Shown here piece by piece: positions 38,478-50,127 of a DNA stretch of 64,000 nucleotides; positions within the stretch are counted from its first letter, which is position 1, and each line of letters begins with the position of its first letter. Below the pieces are notes generated by a model. That model saw only the letters and a program-made list of their open reading frames with translations. It was not told where the DNA came from and searched no databases. The translations under genes and the position numbers were made by a program. The stretch is from an uncultured Microbulbifer sp. (GTDB lineage Bacteria > Pseudomonadota > Gammaproteobacteria > Pseudomonadales > Cellvibrionaceae): positions 1,300,737 to 1,364,736 of the forward strand of contig NZ_CANNGQ010000001.1 in the NCBI RefSeq assembly GCF_947504145.1. Direction: 5' to 3'.

Positions 38478-38775
38478 CCTGTGTACCCTCTTTCGATATT
38501 TGTCGTCGGTGGACCGGGCCTTGCTTCCCGGGAGCCCCGGCTGGACAGCGAAATCGCCGCGCCGGCTGGTGACTCAACTTTTGCTTTTATTCATATTAGT
38601 AGCAAATCAATAAGACTCACCATGGCGAAAAGTGCCCAAAGCACTAACAAAATACGGCGGGCAGATGACAGGGAAATGGCTGACGCAGCAGTCAAAAGCT
38701 TCACGCCGCCTTCACCAAAAAAGGCCATGCGCCAGACTGGTGCGCCGGGAAACAGGCGATAAACCGGGGCGGAAA
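38478..38775. other. Region between AraC gene and acyl-CoA dehydrogenase
   Basis: Just under 300 bases upstream of the acyl-CoA dehydrogenase. AT-rich sequence around 38578-38610 could hold its promoter. No operator palindrome like that before fadB was seen. Confidence 0.4.
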
Positions 38776-39840
38776 TCAGAGACCGGCGGAAGTGGAGCGC
38801 GGGCTCTTGCGGTATTCACCTGGAGTAACACCGGTCCACTTTTTGAAAGCGCGAAAGAACGCGCTGGCCTCATCGAAACCGAGCATTTCCGCAATCTGGG
38901 TATTGGAGAGATCCGGACAACTGAGATAGTGAAATGCCGCTTCCATACGACATTCATCTTTCAGTTTCTGGTAAGAAGTTTTCTCCTGCTGGAGCTTGCG
39001 ACGGAGTGTGGTAACTGACATGTTCAAACGGTCCGCCACCGCTTCCGCGGCGGGCATGGACTCGCTCACATCCCGGTTGAGAATGGTCTTCACCTTGGTC
39101 TTGATACCGTTGGCACTGCCATCGCTGATCACCAGGTGATAGGGCGCGGTACGGATAAAATCTTCTACCGTCTGCGAACTCTGTACGATGGGATAATCCA
39201 GGTAGCGATTCTCATATTCCAGTGCATTCCCGGGCTGATCGAACAACAGTTCACCCGCTTCACTTTGCGCCAGAGCGAGGAACTCTTCCGGACAGGGGAA
39301 AGAGAAATGCAGCTTGGCCAGGGGGATTTCCCGCCCCACCAGCCAGCAATAGAAGCGGTGCCACACGGCCAATGTAGTGCGGATCACCCCCGGTGTGGTT
39401 TCTGCGATCAGTTGATCGAACTCCCCGGGCTGCAGGGCACTGATGCCCTCAATCACCACCCGGTCTTTATCTCCTCGCGAGTGCAGCACAGGTTTTACCC
39501 GGAATCCGCGGCAGATCTCCATAAACTCCGCACTAAGGGTGATCGCCTGGCGTACCGTTGCACAGTTCACCACTGTCAGGCAAAGCAGGCGGAATGAACC
39601 GGAGCGCACGCGTCCACCGCTCAGCATGCCAAACCATTCATCCTGGGCCAGCCACATCACTCGCTGGTACAAGCGGCCGTACTTCACTGCGGAAAATGCC
39701 GCGGTGTCTTCCAGGTCAGCCTCGGAGATTCCTACCGACGCCAGCAAGTCCCCGCGATCACAGCCGTGGCCAGAGGCCTCGTCCAGCAAACGCTGCACAT
39801 AGGCGATGGGAATGCGGATATCTTCGTTGGTATTTTCCAT
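38776..39840 (-). CDS. AraC-family regulator with arabinose-binding-like N-terminal domain
   Basis: 354 residues. An N-terminal PF12625-type domain (about 20-205) and a C-terminal AraC helix-turn-helix (about 255-345; AAEAVADRLNMSVTTLRRKLQ and NTQIAEMLGFDEASAFFRAFKKW). Members of this type often respond to fatty acids or hydrocarbons. It lies upstream of, and on the same strand as, the acyl-CoA dehydrogenase, with about 300 bases between them, so it may control it. Confidence 0.85.
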   Translation of the reverse strand: MENTNEDIRIPIAYVQRLLDEASGHGCDRGDLLASVGISEADLEDTAAFSAVKYGRLYQRVMWLAQDEWFGMLSGGRVRSGSFRLLCLTVVNCATVRQAITLSAEFMEICRGFRVKPVLHSRGDKDRVVIEGISALQPGEFDQLIAETTPGVIRTTLAVWHRFYCWLVGREIPLAKLHFSFPCPEEFLALAQSEAGELLFDQPGNALEYENRYLDYPIVQSSQTVEDFIRTAPYHLVISDGSANGIKTKVKTILNRDVSESMPAAEAVADRLNMSVTTLRRKLQQEKTSYQKLKDECRMEAAFHYLSCPDLSNTQIAEMLGFDEASAFFRAFKKWTGVTPGEYRKSPRSTSAGL

Positions 39841-39873
39841 TCTGGCGCGGGCAATCCGATCAGTAGTAATAAA

Positions 39874-40080
39874 TTATTTATTGCGGCGATTGCGCAGCCA
39901 GTTCAGCAGCGCACCAAACCCGAACGCCGCAGCGACGATGACAGCGAGAAAAACCAGCATCAGCACCAGGTAGCTCAGCAGGTCTGCCACCGGCAGATCC
40001 CAGCTCCAGACCGCCGCTGCGATAAAAGCAAGACAGGCGAGTACACTGGTGATAAATGAACGGCGGCGTTTTTTGGCCAT
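39874..40080 (-). CDS. Small membrane protein, hypothetical
   Basis: 68 residues. A basic start (MAKKRRRS), two hydrophobic segments (about residues 10-26 and 32-58) and a basic end (NWLRNRRNK) predict a two-helix inner-membrane protein. Not recognised as a family. It lies 33 bases upstream of the AraC gene start on the same strand. Confidence 0.6.
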   Translation of the reverse strand: MAKKRRRSFITSVLACLAFIAAAVWSWDLPVADLLSYLVLMLVFLAVIVAAAFGFGALLNWLRNRRNK

Positions 40081-40374
40081 AACAAAACACTTTGACTGGA
40101 AAATGAATGATTGGTCGACGAATCTCTACAACACTACCCTATCAATATAGGGGTACCTCTCTAAAAGTACCCATCCGGGCCGTACCGGGTACAGCCACAC
40201 TACATTTTCGTCGGGGTGCACTCGGGCTGGGTACTGCGAAGTCAGGCGCCAACGGCGCAGAATCGTGCAGCATCGACCGCACGCTGTCAACGAAACCGCT
40301 GTTCGGGGCTCGCGCTCTACTGCCCGCAAAGCAGGCGGGCAACCAATCTACCACCAGGCAGGGAGTAGCAGATC

Positions 40375-40497
40375 ATGCACAAACGACTGCTCTACCGAAG
40401 GGAAGACAGGAAGGTTCTGCGCAGGATGGCAATCTGGATTGAATGTATGATGCTTTTTACCGGCACCGTTCTGCTGGGTATTCTTGTCCTCGCTTAG
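40375..40497 (+). CDS. Small single-helix membrane protein, hypothetical
   Basis: 40 residues (41 codons including TAG), shorter than routine gene-finder cut-offs. ATG at 40375 follows CAGGGAG by about 10 bases. A strongly basic N-terminal half (MHKRLLYRREDRKVLRR) is followed by one hydrophobic segment (CMMLFTGTVLLGILVLA) to the end. The topology is that of many small regulatory or complex-associated membrane peptides. No homologue was recognised. Confidence 0.4.
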   Translation: MHKRLLYRREDRKVLRRMAIWIECMMLFTGTVLLGILVLA

Positions 40498-40556
40498 CGG
40501 ACACCGACAAGGGTGCAGTGCATGAGTACATGCACAATTGTGACGAGCGGTTGCGT

Positions 40557-41993
40557 CTACTCACCATCCACAATGCCGCCGCGACTCAACCGCGCAGGGT
40601 CCAGCAGGCGCTTGAGCTCAGCCTCCGACAGGTCCGTCATTTCCACGGCCACATCCAGCACCGGCCGACAACTGGCGTAAGCGGCCTTGGCGATTTCGGC
40701 GGCCTTACCATAGCCGATAACCGGATTGAGCGCGGTCACCAGTATCGGGTTGCGCGCCAGCGCATCCTGCATATGTGTTTCATCAACGGTAAAGCCGGCA
40801 ATGGCCTTGTCCGCCAGCATGCGCGTGCCGGTAGAGAGAATCCGGATACTTTCCAGCAGGGAAAACGCAATCACCGGTAACATTACATTCAACTGGAAAT
40901 TACCACTCTGCCCGGCCACTGTAATCGTGGTGTCATTCCCCATCACCTTCGCCGCCACCATGGCCACCGACTCGGCAATCACCGGGTTGACTTTGCCCGG
41001 CATGATGCTGCTGCCCGGCTGCAGCGCCGGCAAGGCTATCTCGCCAAAACCGGCGAGAGGGCCACTGTTCATCCAGCGCAGGTCGTTGGCGATTTTCATC
41101 ACGGCGACGGCGAGGGTTTTCAGCTGGCCCGATACTTCCACCGCGGTATCCTGGCTGGCAATCGCTGCAAACGGATTGGCGGCGGGCCGGAGTGATGCGC
41201 CGCATTCACGGCTCAGGCGACGCGCGAAAATTTCCGCAAATTCCTCGTGTGCATTCAGCCCGGTACCCACGGCAGTACCGCCCTGTGCCAGTTCTTCCAA
41301 CCGTGGAAGTGCGTCTTCGACACGCGCCTTGCACAGGCGCATCTGCGCCGCCCAGGCATTTAATTCCTGGGAGAGCGTGACGGGCACCGCGTCCATCAGG
41401 TGCGTGCGACCGGTTTTGACAACACCTTCTACCGAAGCCGCTTTATCCTCGATCACTTCGATCAGATGCACCAGGGCTGGCAGGAGCTTGTTCTGTAGTG
41501 CGAGAAGTGCGGACAGGTGAATTGCCGTGGGGATCACATCGTTACTGCTCTGGCACATATTGACGTGATCATTGGCCCCGATCTCGAGGCCACTCTGTGC
41601 ACTGGCAATGTGCGCCAGCACTTCGTTCACATTCATATTGGTACTGGTGCCGGAGCCAGTCTGAAACACATCCACGGGGAATTGCTCGGCGTAGTCGGCC
41701 GTGTCGAGCTGGTCGCAGGCCCGGATAATCGCACCGGCCATTTGTCCGTCGAGCAAGCCCAACTGTTGGTTGGCTTCCGCCGCCGCTTTTTTAATTGCAA
41801 CTACCGCGCTTAAAAACTCTTCCGGTAATGGGTACCCACTGACACAAAAATTTTCTACGGCGCGCTGAGTCTGAGCGCCGTAGCAGGCGCTCTCTGGTAC
41901 CTGGACGTCACCCAGGCTGTCTTTTTCAACACGAAATCGTGCGGACTTTTCTGGGGACGTTTGAGAAGTGTTTTCAGGCAACTTGTCGGACAT
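40557..41993 (-). CDS. fumC: Fumarate hydratase class II
   Basis: 478 residues. Iron-independent TCA-cycle fumarase. The superfamily signature GSSIMPGKVNPV is present, with TGSGTSTNMNVNEV and VKTGRTHLMDAVPV. The N-terminal extension before FRVEKDSLGDVQVP is about 20 residues. It is a monocistronic gene downstream of a hypothetical gene on the same strand. Confidence 0.95.
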   Translation of the reverse strand: MSDKLPENTSQTSPEKSARFRVEKDSLGDVQVPESACYGAQTQRAVENFCVSGYPLPEEFLSAVVAIKKAAAEANQQLGLLDGQMAGAIIRACDQLDTADYAEQFPVDVFQTGSGTSTNMNVNEVLAHIASAQSGLEIGANDHVNMCQSSNDVIPTAIHLSALLALQNKLLPALVHLIEVIEDKAASVEGVVKTGRTHLMDAVPVTLSQELNAWAAQMRLCKARVEDALPRLEELAQGGTAVGTGLNAHEEFAEIFARRLSRECGASLRPAANPFAAIASQDTAVEVSGQLKTLAVAVMKIANDLRWMNSGPLAGFGEIALPALQPGSSIMPGKVNPVIAESVAMVAAKVMGNDTTITVAGQSGNFQLNVMLPVIAFSLLESIRILSTGTRMLADKAIAGFTVDETHMQDALARNPILVTALNPVIGYGKAAEIAKAAYASCRPVLDVAVEMTDLSEAELKRLLDPARLSRGGIVDGE

Positions 41994-42108
41994 GGGAAAC
42001 CCCCGGTCGAGCGGTAGACTGAATAGAATAGGAAGTATTGATCAGAAACAGGATAGCGTCGAGTACGGCCAGGTCACACGGGTGTGCACAGAGAAAAAAT
42101 CGGCCGCA

Positions 42109-42543
42109 TTACATGCTGACGCGCCCTTCCTGGGTCCACTCACAGCGTACCTGCATCTCGCCGCAGCCGGGCTCATGGTAAAGGCCGGCGGCCTCCCATG
42201 TAAACGAGTGAGTACCAGAAAGCTCAGTTTCCAGGTGCACCGTTGCCGACACCCAATACATGCTTTGCAGCAGTTCTTCGAACTTCTGGATCCAGTGATT
42301 CCACTCGTATTCCACCGCGCAATAGGACGCGCCGAAGTGGATGACGTCGGTCTGATACTGGGATTGTTTGACCTTGATGGTGGGAACCGCAAACATATCG
42401 CGGCACAGAAAGGGCCACTCGTCGGCACCGGGAAGAGCCAGAATGGCCTCGCGATTGGTCCGGCGGCGGTCACTGCCCCCGGTCAGGCTGTTACTGTCTT
42501 TGATACAGCCGTAAACAATGGATTCCTGATCGCCCTGAATCAC
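42109..42543 (-). CDS. Hypothetical protein
   Basis: 144 residues, cytoplasmic by appearance (no signal or membrane segment). It is rich in aromatic residues and Glu, with a run of alternating hydrophobics in the middle (VKQSQYQTDVIHFGASYCAVEYEW), and contains three Cys. No family recognised. It lies between ligA and fumC on the same strand. An overlapping minus frame (42042-42473) is judged less likely because of its Pro/Arg/Ser-rich shadow-like composition. Confidence 0.6.
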   Translation of the reverse strand: MIQGDQESIVYGCIKDSNSLTGGSDRRRTNREAILALPGADEWPFLCRDMFAVPTIKVKQSQYQTDVIHFGASYCAVEYEWNHWIQKFEELLQSMYWVSATVHLETELSGTHSFTWEAAGLYHEPGCGEMQVRCEWTQEGRVSM

Positions 42544-42774
42544 TCTGCGCTAACCCCTACGCTGCCACCGCAACACAACTCGGTGCCGCCAGCAGGCCAA
42601 TTCAAAAAACTAATTCAGCCAACTGTAACGGCGCAGCAGCCAGAATTCTACTGCCGCAATCCGACAAATTCGTATTCCGGTCGCATTTTCTATAACGACG
42701 GGTGATCAATTCGCCGGCAGTGGATGCGCTGTGCCTATCCAGGCTACAGATTGTGCAGAAAACAGCCGAACGCG

Positions 42775-44814
<2,040 letters not shown>

Positions 44815-44863
44815 TCATCCGCAAAAATAGGGAATTCTTGCCGGTGGGAAGATATAGGGTTTT

Positions 44864-44889
44864 GTAGGAGCCTGCCTGCAAGCTCCTAC
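44864..44889. repeat. REP-like palindrome between zipA and ligA
   Basis: GTAGGAGC (44864-44871) and GCTCCTAC (44882-44889) are inverted around a 10-base GC-rich centre. The GTAGGAGC core is seen in REP elements of pseudomonads and relatives. Only one copy was noticed in this window. Confidence 0.5.
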
Positions 44890-44908
44890 GGGTGAATTAT
44901 GTTCTGGG

Positions 44909-46360
44909 TCAGGCCTGAGCGCGGGCCAGGGCTTTGCGCCGTTGAAACTCCATCACGCGCTGGCGATAGTGTTCGGCAGTCTGGGCGGTGAATACGCTGC
45001 GGTTTTCATCCTTCAGCTCACCACCCAGTTGCTCGGCGATATTGCGCGCGGTAGAGAGCAGGGTATCAAATGCTTTCACGGCTTCCACCTCTGCGGGCAG
45101 CGCGAGGAACAGGCTGATGCCCGGGGTAGTGAAATCTTCCATCTCGGACATATCAAAAGTGCCAGGCACAACAATATTGGCCAGACTAAACAGCACCGGG
45201 CCTTCGCCCGCATCGCCACAGTGGTAGTGGAAAATATTCATTTCACCGAAGCGCAATCCGCTGGACAGCAGCACCCGCAACAGGTCATTGCCCTCAAAGC
45301 AGTCACCGGCGGGCGCCATGATATTGAGGATCAGCACCTCTTCCACTGCGCGCTCTTTGCGCGATTCGCTGGACGTATTGCGATTGCCCGCCTTCTTCGC
45401 ACTGCCCGCTCTACTTTCCGCCTGCTTCGCAGAGCGGGATTCCCGAGCAGGCGTAACGGCCTTTTTAAGATCGGGGAATTTCAGTTCGGGGAGCTTGAGT
45501 TCCGGGGCCGACCAACCGGACCTGGCTGGGGCACTGCGTTCTTCGCTTTCCGCGGGCGCCTCATCGCTGGATTCGGAAACCGTCTGCAAAGATTCCAAGC
45601 TCACCGACTCATCCAGAGAGGGCTCGCGGCGGTCACTGGCCACGGGCTCTTCGGAAAGCCCGGCCATGGGATCGGCGGACGACTGGGTGGCATCTTCTCC
45701 CCAGGTTTCAACACTGGCTTCAACGCTGGTCTCAACCTGTGATTCCAACGTATTTTCCATCCGTGTTTCCACCACGGCACCGGGTTCCACCAGGGCATCC
45801 GCTACCGAATCCATCAGCATCGGAACCTGCTCTTCCAGGTTGAGAGCGACCTGCTCTGGCACATGCGGGCGCTGTCCGGCTTCCACAGTTGTGGACTCGC
45901 CATCTTGCTCACGCTCGGGCTTGCTGCCCGCCAGAGGCTTGCGAGAAGACTGGAAATTCTGTTGTACCTGACGGTTCACCTGAGTGGCGTCTTCCGGTTT
46001 GCGACGCTGCACAACCCGCACAGAACCCGGTAATTCACGGGAAATCTGGCGACGCTTTTCCGCCTCTTCCGGATCGATATATTCCAGCTCCGACTCGGTG
46101 AGATTCGCGGATTTACGCGGAGTTGGTGTTGTGCGGGGATGTTTTTGCGCCGCGGTTGCCCCAGAGCGCTCCGGCGCATCGACCGGGCGCGGCGCAGAGA
46201 GAATATCTTCGTTGCGGTCATCCAGATCCCGGCGCATGGAGCGGGACAGATTGCGGGATACTTTTACAGTATCGCGGTGCTTCAGGTAGGCGCGGCGCGC
46301 ACCGTCCAGCACCACGCCGAGCAGTACCAGTGCCAGTAAATTGATCAGCCAGTTATCCAT
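44909..46360 (-). CDS. zipA: Cell division protein ZipA
   Basis: 483 residues. Inner-membrane division protein that tethers FtsZ. A short N-terminal transmembrane helix (WLINLLALVLLGVVLDGARR, residues 3-22) is followed by a charged region and a long unstructured Pro/Ser/Glu-rich linker (about 50-340). The C-terminal FtsZ-binding domain (about 345-483) includes DCFEGNDLLRVLLSSGLRFGEM and NIVVPGTFDMSEM. E. coli ZipA is about 330 residues; here the linker is much longer. It lies 25 bases downstream of smc. Confidence 0.92.
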   Translation of the reverse strand: MDNWLINLLALVLLGVVLDGARRAYLKHRDTVKVSRNLSRSMRRDLDDRNEDILSAPRPVDAPERSGATAAQKHPRTTPTPRKSANLTESELEYIDPEEAEKRRQISRELPGSVRVVQRRKPEDATQVNRQVQQNFQSSRKPLAGSKPEREQDGESTTVEAGQRPHVPEQVALNLEEQVPMLMDSVADALVEPGAVVETRMENTLESQVETSVEASVETWGEDATQSSADPMAGLSEEPVASDRREPSLDESVSLESLQTVSESSDEAPAESEERSAPARSGWSAPELKLPELKFPDLKKAVTPARESRSAKQAESRAGSAKKAGNRNTSSESRKERAVEEVLILNIMAPAGDCFEGNDLLRVLLSSGLRFGEMNIFHYHCGDAGEGPVLFSLANIVVPGTFDMSEMEDFTTPGISLFLALPAEVEAVKAFDTLLSTARNIAEQLGGELKDENRSVFTAQTAEHYRQRVMEFQRRKALARAQA

Positions 46361-46385
46361 GTTTACGCCCCTCTCCCTGAGCCCG

Positions 46386-49300
46386 TTACGCAGACGCCAG
46401 TTCCGCGGCCTCTTCCACATCCACCGATACCAGACGGGATACACCCGGCTCATGCATGGTCACACCCAGCAACTGGTCGGCCATCTCCATGGCAATCTTG
46501 TTATGGGTAATGTAGATGAACTGCACGTGTTCGGACATTTCTTTCACCATGCGCGCATAGCGGCCCACGTTGGCATCGTCCAGCGGGGCGTCTACCTCAT
46601 CCAGCATACAGAAAGGTGCCGGGTTGAGACGGAAGATGGAAAATACCAGCGCGATCGCAGTGAGTGCTTTTTCCCCACCGGACAACAGGTGGATAGTGCT
46701 GTTTCGCTTGCCCGGCGGGCGCGCCATGATCGCGATACCTGTATCCAGCAGGTCATCCCCGGTCAATTCCAGATACGCGTGACCACCGCCGAACACTTTC
46801 GGGAACAGCTCCTGCAAACCGGTATTAACCTGGTCGAAGGTCTCCTTGAAGCGAGTGCGGGTTTCCTTGTCGATGCGGCGGATGGCATTTTCCAGGGTTT
46901 CCAGCGCATCGGTCAGGTCGTCGTACTGACGATCGAGGTAGTTTTTACGCTCGGACTCCTGCTTGTACTCGTCGATGGCCGCCAGGTTGATGGGGCCGAG
47001 ACGGGAGATCCGTGCCGCTACCAGTTCGATATCCTGCTGTACTGCTTCGATCGTCAACTCTTCAGGGAGTTCCTCCAGCAGCAACTCGAGATCGTGATCG
47101 GCTTCCTGCAATTGCTCGACCAGACCATTGCGCTGGGTTTCCAGGGTCTGGGCGACCAGTCGCTGCTGTTCAAGCTGTGCACGCACGCCCTGTAGTGCGG
47201 ACTCCGCCTTGTGCCGATCCTGCTCTTGATTGCGCAGGCTGGACTCCACTTCTTCGAGTTTTTTGCGCGCTTCACCCAGTTCGTTTTCCACTTCAATACG
47301 CTGGGCGAGTTTGTCTTCGAGTTCCGCCTGGAAGTCCTGGGATGGATCCTGAGCCTCTTCCATTTGCAACTTCAATTGCTCGCGCCGCTCCTGCAGGCGT
47401 TCAACCTGCTCGCGCAGCACTTGCAATGTGCGTTCAAGGGAGACTTTCTGGGTGCGCACGGACTGTTCGCGCATGGCCAACTCATGGGCGCGGTCTTTGT
47501 CTTCACGGGCGCGCTGACGCGCTGTGTCCAGTGCCTCGCGCAACTCTTCGCGGCGGGCCAGCAGGGTCTCGCGCTGATCGGTGTCGTCGCTCATGGCCTC
47601 TACTGCTTCCTGCAGCTCCATGCGCGCTTCGGAAATGGCTTCAGCTTCCATCTCCTTCTGTTCTTTCACTTCGCTGATTTCCGCTTCAATGCGACGACGG
47701 CGCTCGTCCATCTGCTCCTGGCGCGCACGCTGTGCAGAAAGTTGGCTGCGCAGGTCGCCGGTACGACGGTTCAGCTGTTCCGCATTGTTGCGGGCCTGTT
47801 CAATACCGGACTCCAGCTCGCCGGCGCGGGTGCGCAGTTGCTGACGCTGCTCAGAGAGTTCCTCGATGCGCGCTTCGCACGCCTCCAGGGACTCTTCCAG
47901 ACTTTCCAGCTCCTGCTTGCGCGCGAGCACACCGGCTTCCGCGTCAGCACCGCGGCTGACGCGCAGCCAGTTGGCGCCAATCCACAGACCATCGCGGGTC
48001 ACTATGGATTCTCCCGCGCGCAATTGAGCGCGCTGGGCCAAAGCCGAAGTAAGGTCTTCGGCGGTGTAGATACCATCGATCAGGCCGACCAGGGATCCAG
48101 GCCCCTCAACCACGTCCGCCAGTTTGGGCAGGCCGCCAGTTGCCGACGCGGTAACATTCTGGCCGTCCACAAAAACAGCCTGACCACCGTTAAAACTCGC
48201 GAGGGATTCCTGCAGAGACTCAATCTGCTCAATACACACGGCCTGAAGCTGGGCGCCCAGTACCGTTTCCACGGCGGTTTCCCAGCCAGATTGGGCGCGG
48301 ATCTGCTCTGCAAGGCGCGGGCGGTCTTGCAGGTTCTGCTGCTCCAGCCAGTTCGCGACCGACTTGCCCTGCCCCATAGCAGCCTGCTGTAACGCTTCCA
48401 GGGATGCCTGACGGCCTCGGCTGGTCTGGAGCTGTAGACGCTCTTTGTCCAGCTCTGACGCAATATCGGTTTCCCGGCGGCGCAGTTCAGAAAGTTGCTC
48501 CACCTGCTCGGAAATGGACTCACGCAGCTCCGTCAGCTGCATTTCCAGCTCGGCCAGCTCTTCGTTCTGCTGTTCCAGCTCGCTGTCATCTTCGGAGCCA
48601 GACAGGCTTTCTCGCTCGCTCTGCAGCTTGCTGATGCGGTCTTGCAGGCGCTGGGTGGATGTTTCGAGGTGCTGAATGCGGGACTGCTGGACTTCGGCCT
48701 TCTGGCGGGATCCGGATGCCCCCTGGTTGAATTGGTCCCACTCGTTCTGCCATTCACGCATCTGGTCTTCAGCGGTGAGCAGCGTCTGCGCGGACTCTTC
48801 TTCGGCAGCCTGAACCATCTCGAGATCCGGCACGATGACTTCAAGCTCCGCCTCGAACTCGACGGCCTTGCCCTGATCCGCCGCCAGCAGTGACTGAGAC
48901 TCGTTGTATTCCTGTTCGGTGCGGGAATAATCCGTCTGTAGCTGGGTGTTGCGCTCACGGGCGTGAGAGATGCTCTGCTCCAGGCGCGCGATATCCGCAC
49001 CAACAGAATAGAAACGGCCCTGTACTTCGTTAAACGCATCGGACAGGTCGTGGTAGGCCACGCGCTGCTCTTCGATGCCGGTATCGCAACTCACCTGGCG
49101 CGTAACCAGCTCTTCCACAGTGAGCTCCAGCTCGCCGATCTGCTGCTGCTTGGCCTTGGCCTGATCGTCCAGGTCTTTGTATTTCAGGGCCTGCAGGTGG
49201 GCCTTGTGGGTGCGCTCTTCATCTTTGAAACGGCTGTATTTTTCCGCTGCCGCAGACTGACGCTCGAGGCGCGACAACTGGCGGTCCAGCTCGTCGCGGA

Positions 49301-49889
49301 TATCGGTGAGACGCTCCAGGTTTTCGTGGGTGCGGCGCATGCGGTTTTCGGTGTCGCGGCGGCGCTCCTTGTACTTGGAGATACCCGCCGCTTCCTCGAT
49401 AAACACCCGCAGCTCTTCCGGCTTGGCTTCGATCAGCTTGGAGATCATCCCCTGCTCGATGATCGCATAGCTGCGCGGACCGAGGCCGGTACCCAGGAAC
49501 AGGTCAGTCACATCCCGGCGACGGCACTTTTCACCGTTGAGGTAATAATTGTTCTGCGATTCGCGGGTCACCTTACGTTTGACGGAGATTTCGCTGAACG
49601 CAGCGTACTCCCCGGTCAACTTGCCCTCGGAGTTGTCGAATACCAGTTCGATGGAGGCCTGCCCTACTGGCTTGCGCCCGCTGGAGCCATTGAAAATGAC
49701 GTCCGTCATGGAGTCGCCGCGGAGGTTCTTCGCGGAGGATTCACCCATCACCCAGCGCACCGCGTCGATGGTGTTGGATTTACCACAACCGTTGGGGCCG
49801 ACCACGGCGCTTAGGTTGGAGGGGAAGTAGACGGTGGTCGGGTCGACAAAAGACTTGAACCCGGCCAGCTTGATGCACTTCAAACGCAT
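46386..49889 (-). CDS. smc: Chromosome segregation protein SMC
   Basis: 1167 residues. ATPase that organises the chromosome. The N-terminal head has Walker A (GPNGCGKSNTIDAVRWV, about 32-48). Long coiled coils (about 170-500 and 660-1000) flank the hinge domain (about 510-630, with FNGGQAVFVDG). The C-terminal head has the signature LLSGGEKALTAIALVF and Walker B FCMLDEVDAPLDDAN. It is the first gene of smc-zipA-ligA. It encodes MksB-independent canonical SMC; ScpA/ScpB are not in the window. Confidence 0.96.
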   Translation of the reverse strand: MRLKCIKLAGFKSFVDPTTVYFPSNLSAVVGPNGCGKSNTIDAVRWVMGESSAKNLRGDSMTDVIFNGSSGRKPVGQASIELVFDNSEGKLTGEYAAFSEISVKRKVTRESQNNYYLNGEKCRRRDVTDLFLGTGLGPRSYAIIEQGMISKLIEAKPEELRVFIEEAAGISKYKERRRDTENRMRRTHENLERLTDIRDELDRQLSRLERQSAAAEKYSRFKDEERTHKAHLQALKYKDLDDQAKAKQQQIGELELTVEELVTRQVSCDTGIEEQRVAYHDLSDAFNEVQGRFYSVGADIARLEQSISHARERNTQLQTDYSRTEQEYNESQSLLAADQGKAVEFEAELEVIVPDLEMVQAAEEESAQTLLTAEDQMREWQNEWDQFNQGASGSRQKAEVQQSRIQHLETSTQRLQDRISKLQSERESLSGSEDDSELEQQNEELAELEMQLTELRESISEQVEQLSELRRRETDIASELDKERLQLQTSRGRQASLEALQQAAMGQGKSVANWLEQQNLQDRPRLAEQIRAQSGWETAVETVLGAQLQAVCIEQIESLQESLASFNGGQAVFVDGQNVTASATGGLPKLADVVEGPGSLVGLIDGIYTAEDLTSALAQRAQLRAGESIVTRDGLWIGANWLRVSRGADAEAGVLARKQELESLEESLEACEARIEELSEQRQQLRTRAGELESGIEQARNNAEQLNRRTGDLRSQLSAQRARQEQMDERRRRIEAEISEVKEQKEMEAEAISEARMELQEAVEAMSDDTDQRETLLARREELREALDTARQRAREDKDRAHELAMREQSVRTQKVSLERTLQVLREQVERLQERREQLKLQMEEAQDPSQDFQAELEDKLAQRIEVENELGEARKKLEEVESSLRNQEQDRHKAESALQGVRAQLEQQRLVAQTLETQRNGLVEQLQEADHDLELLLEELPEELTIEAVQQDIELVAARISRLGPINLAAIDEYKQESERKNYLDRQYDDLTDALETLENAIRRIDKETRTRFKETFDQVNTGLQELFPKVFGGGHAYLELTGDDLLDTGIAIMARPPGKRNSTIHLLSGGEKALTAIALVFSIFRLNPAPFCMLDEVDAPLDDANVGRYARMVKEMSEHVQFIYITHNKIAMEMADQLLGVTMHEPGVSRLVSVDVEEAAELASA

Positions 49890-50127
49890 GGTCTTGAAAC
49901 TCGGTAATACCCGTCGCCCGTACGGTCACATTCACCGCCGCCGCGCGCTCTTCGTTGTAATCTCAGGAGGGACCCGGCCGTCACGCCGCCAGATCGCCGA
50001 TTTGTCTTTGCAAACCGCCGATTGTACATGGCTGCGGGCGCGGTTTCAGCGCTATTTTTGACCGCCCCGCTCCCAACTCACTCCCCACCAAAGGGGAAGG
50101 GCCACGGGCCGGTCGCGGGCAGATTGG

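Noticed and set aside
42042..42473. Alternative minus-strand frame overlapping the hypothetical gene at 42109-42543
   Set aside because: Pro/Arg/Cys-rich and overlaps a better-composed frame; only one can be real and the other was preferred.
47211..48392. 393-codon plus frame antisense to smc
   Set aside because: Leu/Phe/Gln-rich composition reflects the complement of the coiled-coil coding strand.
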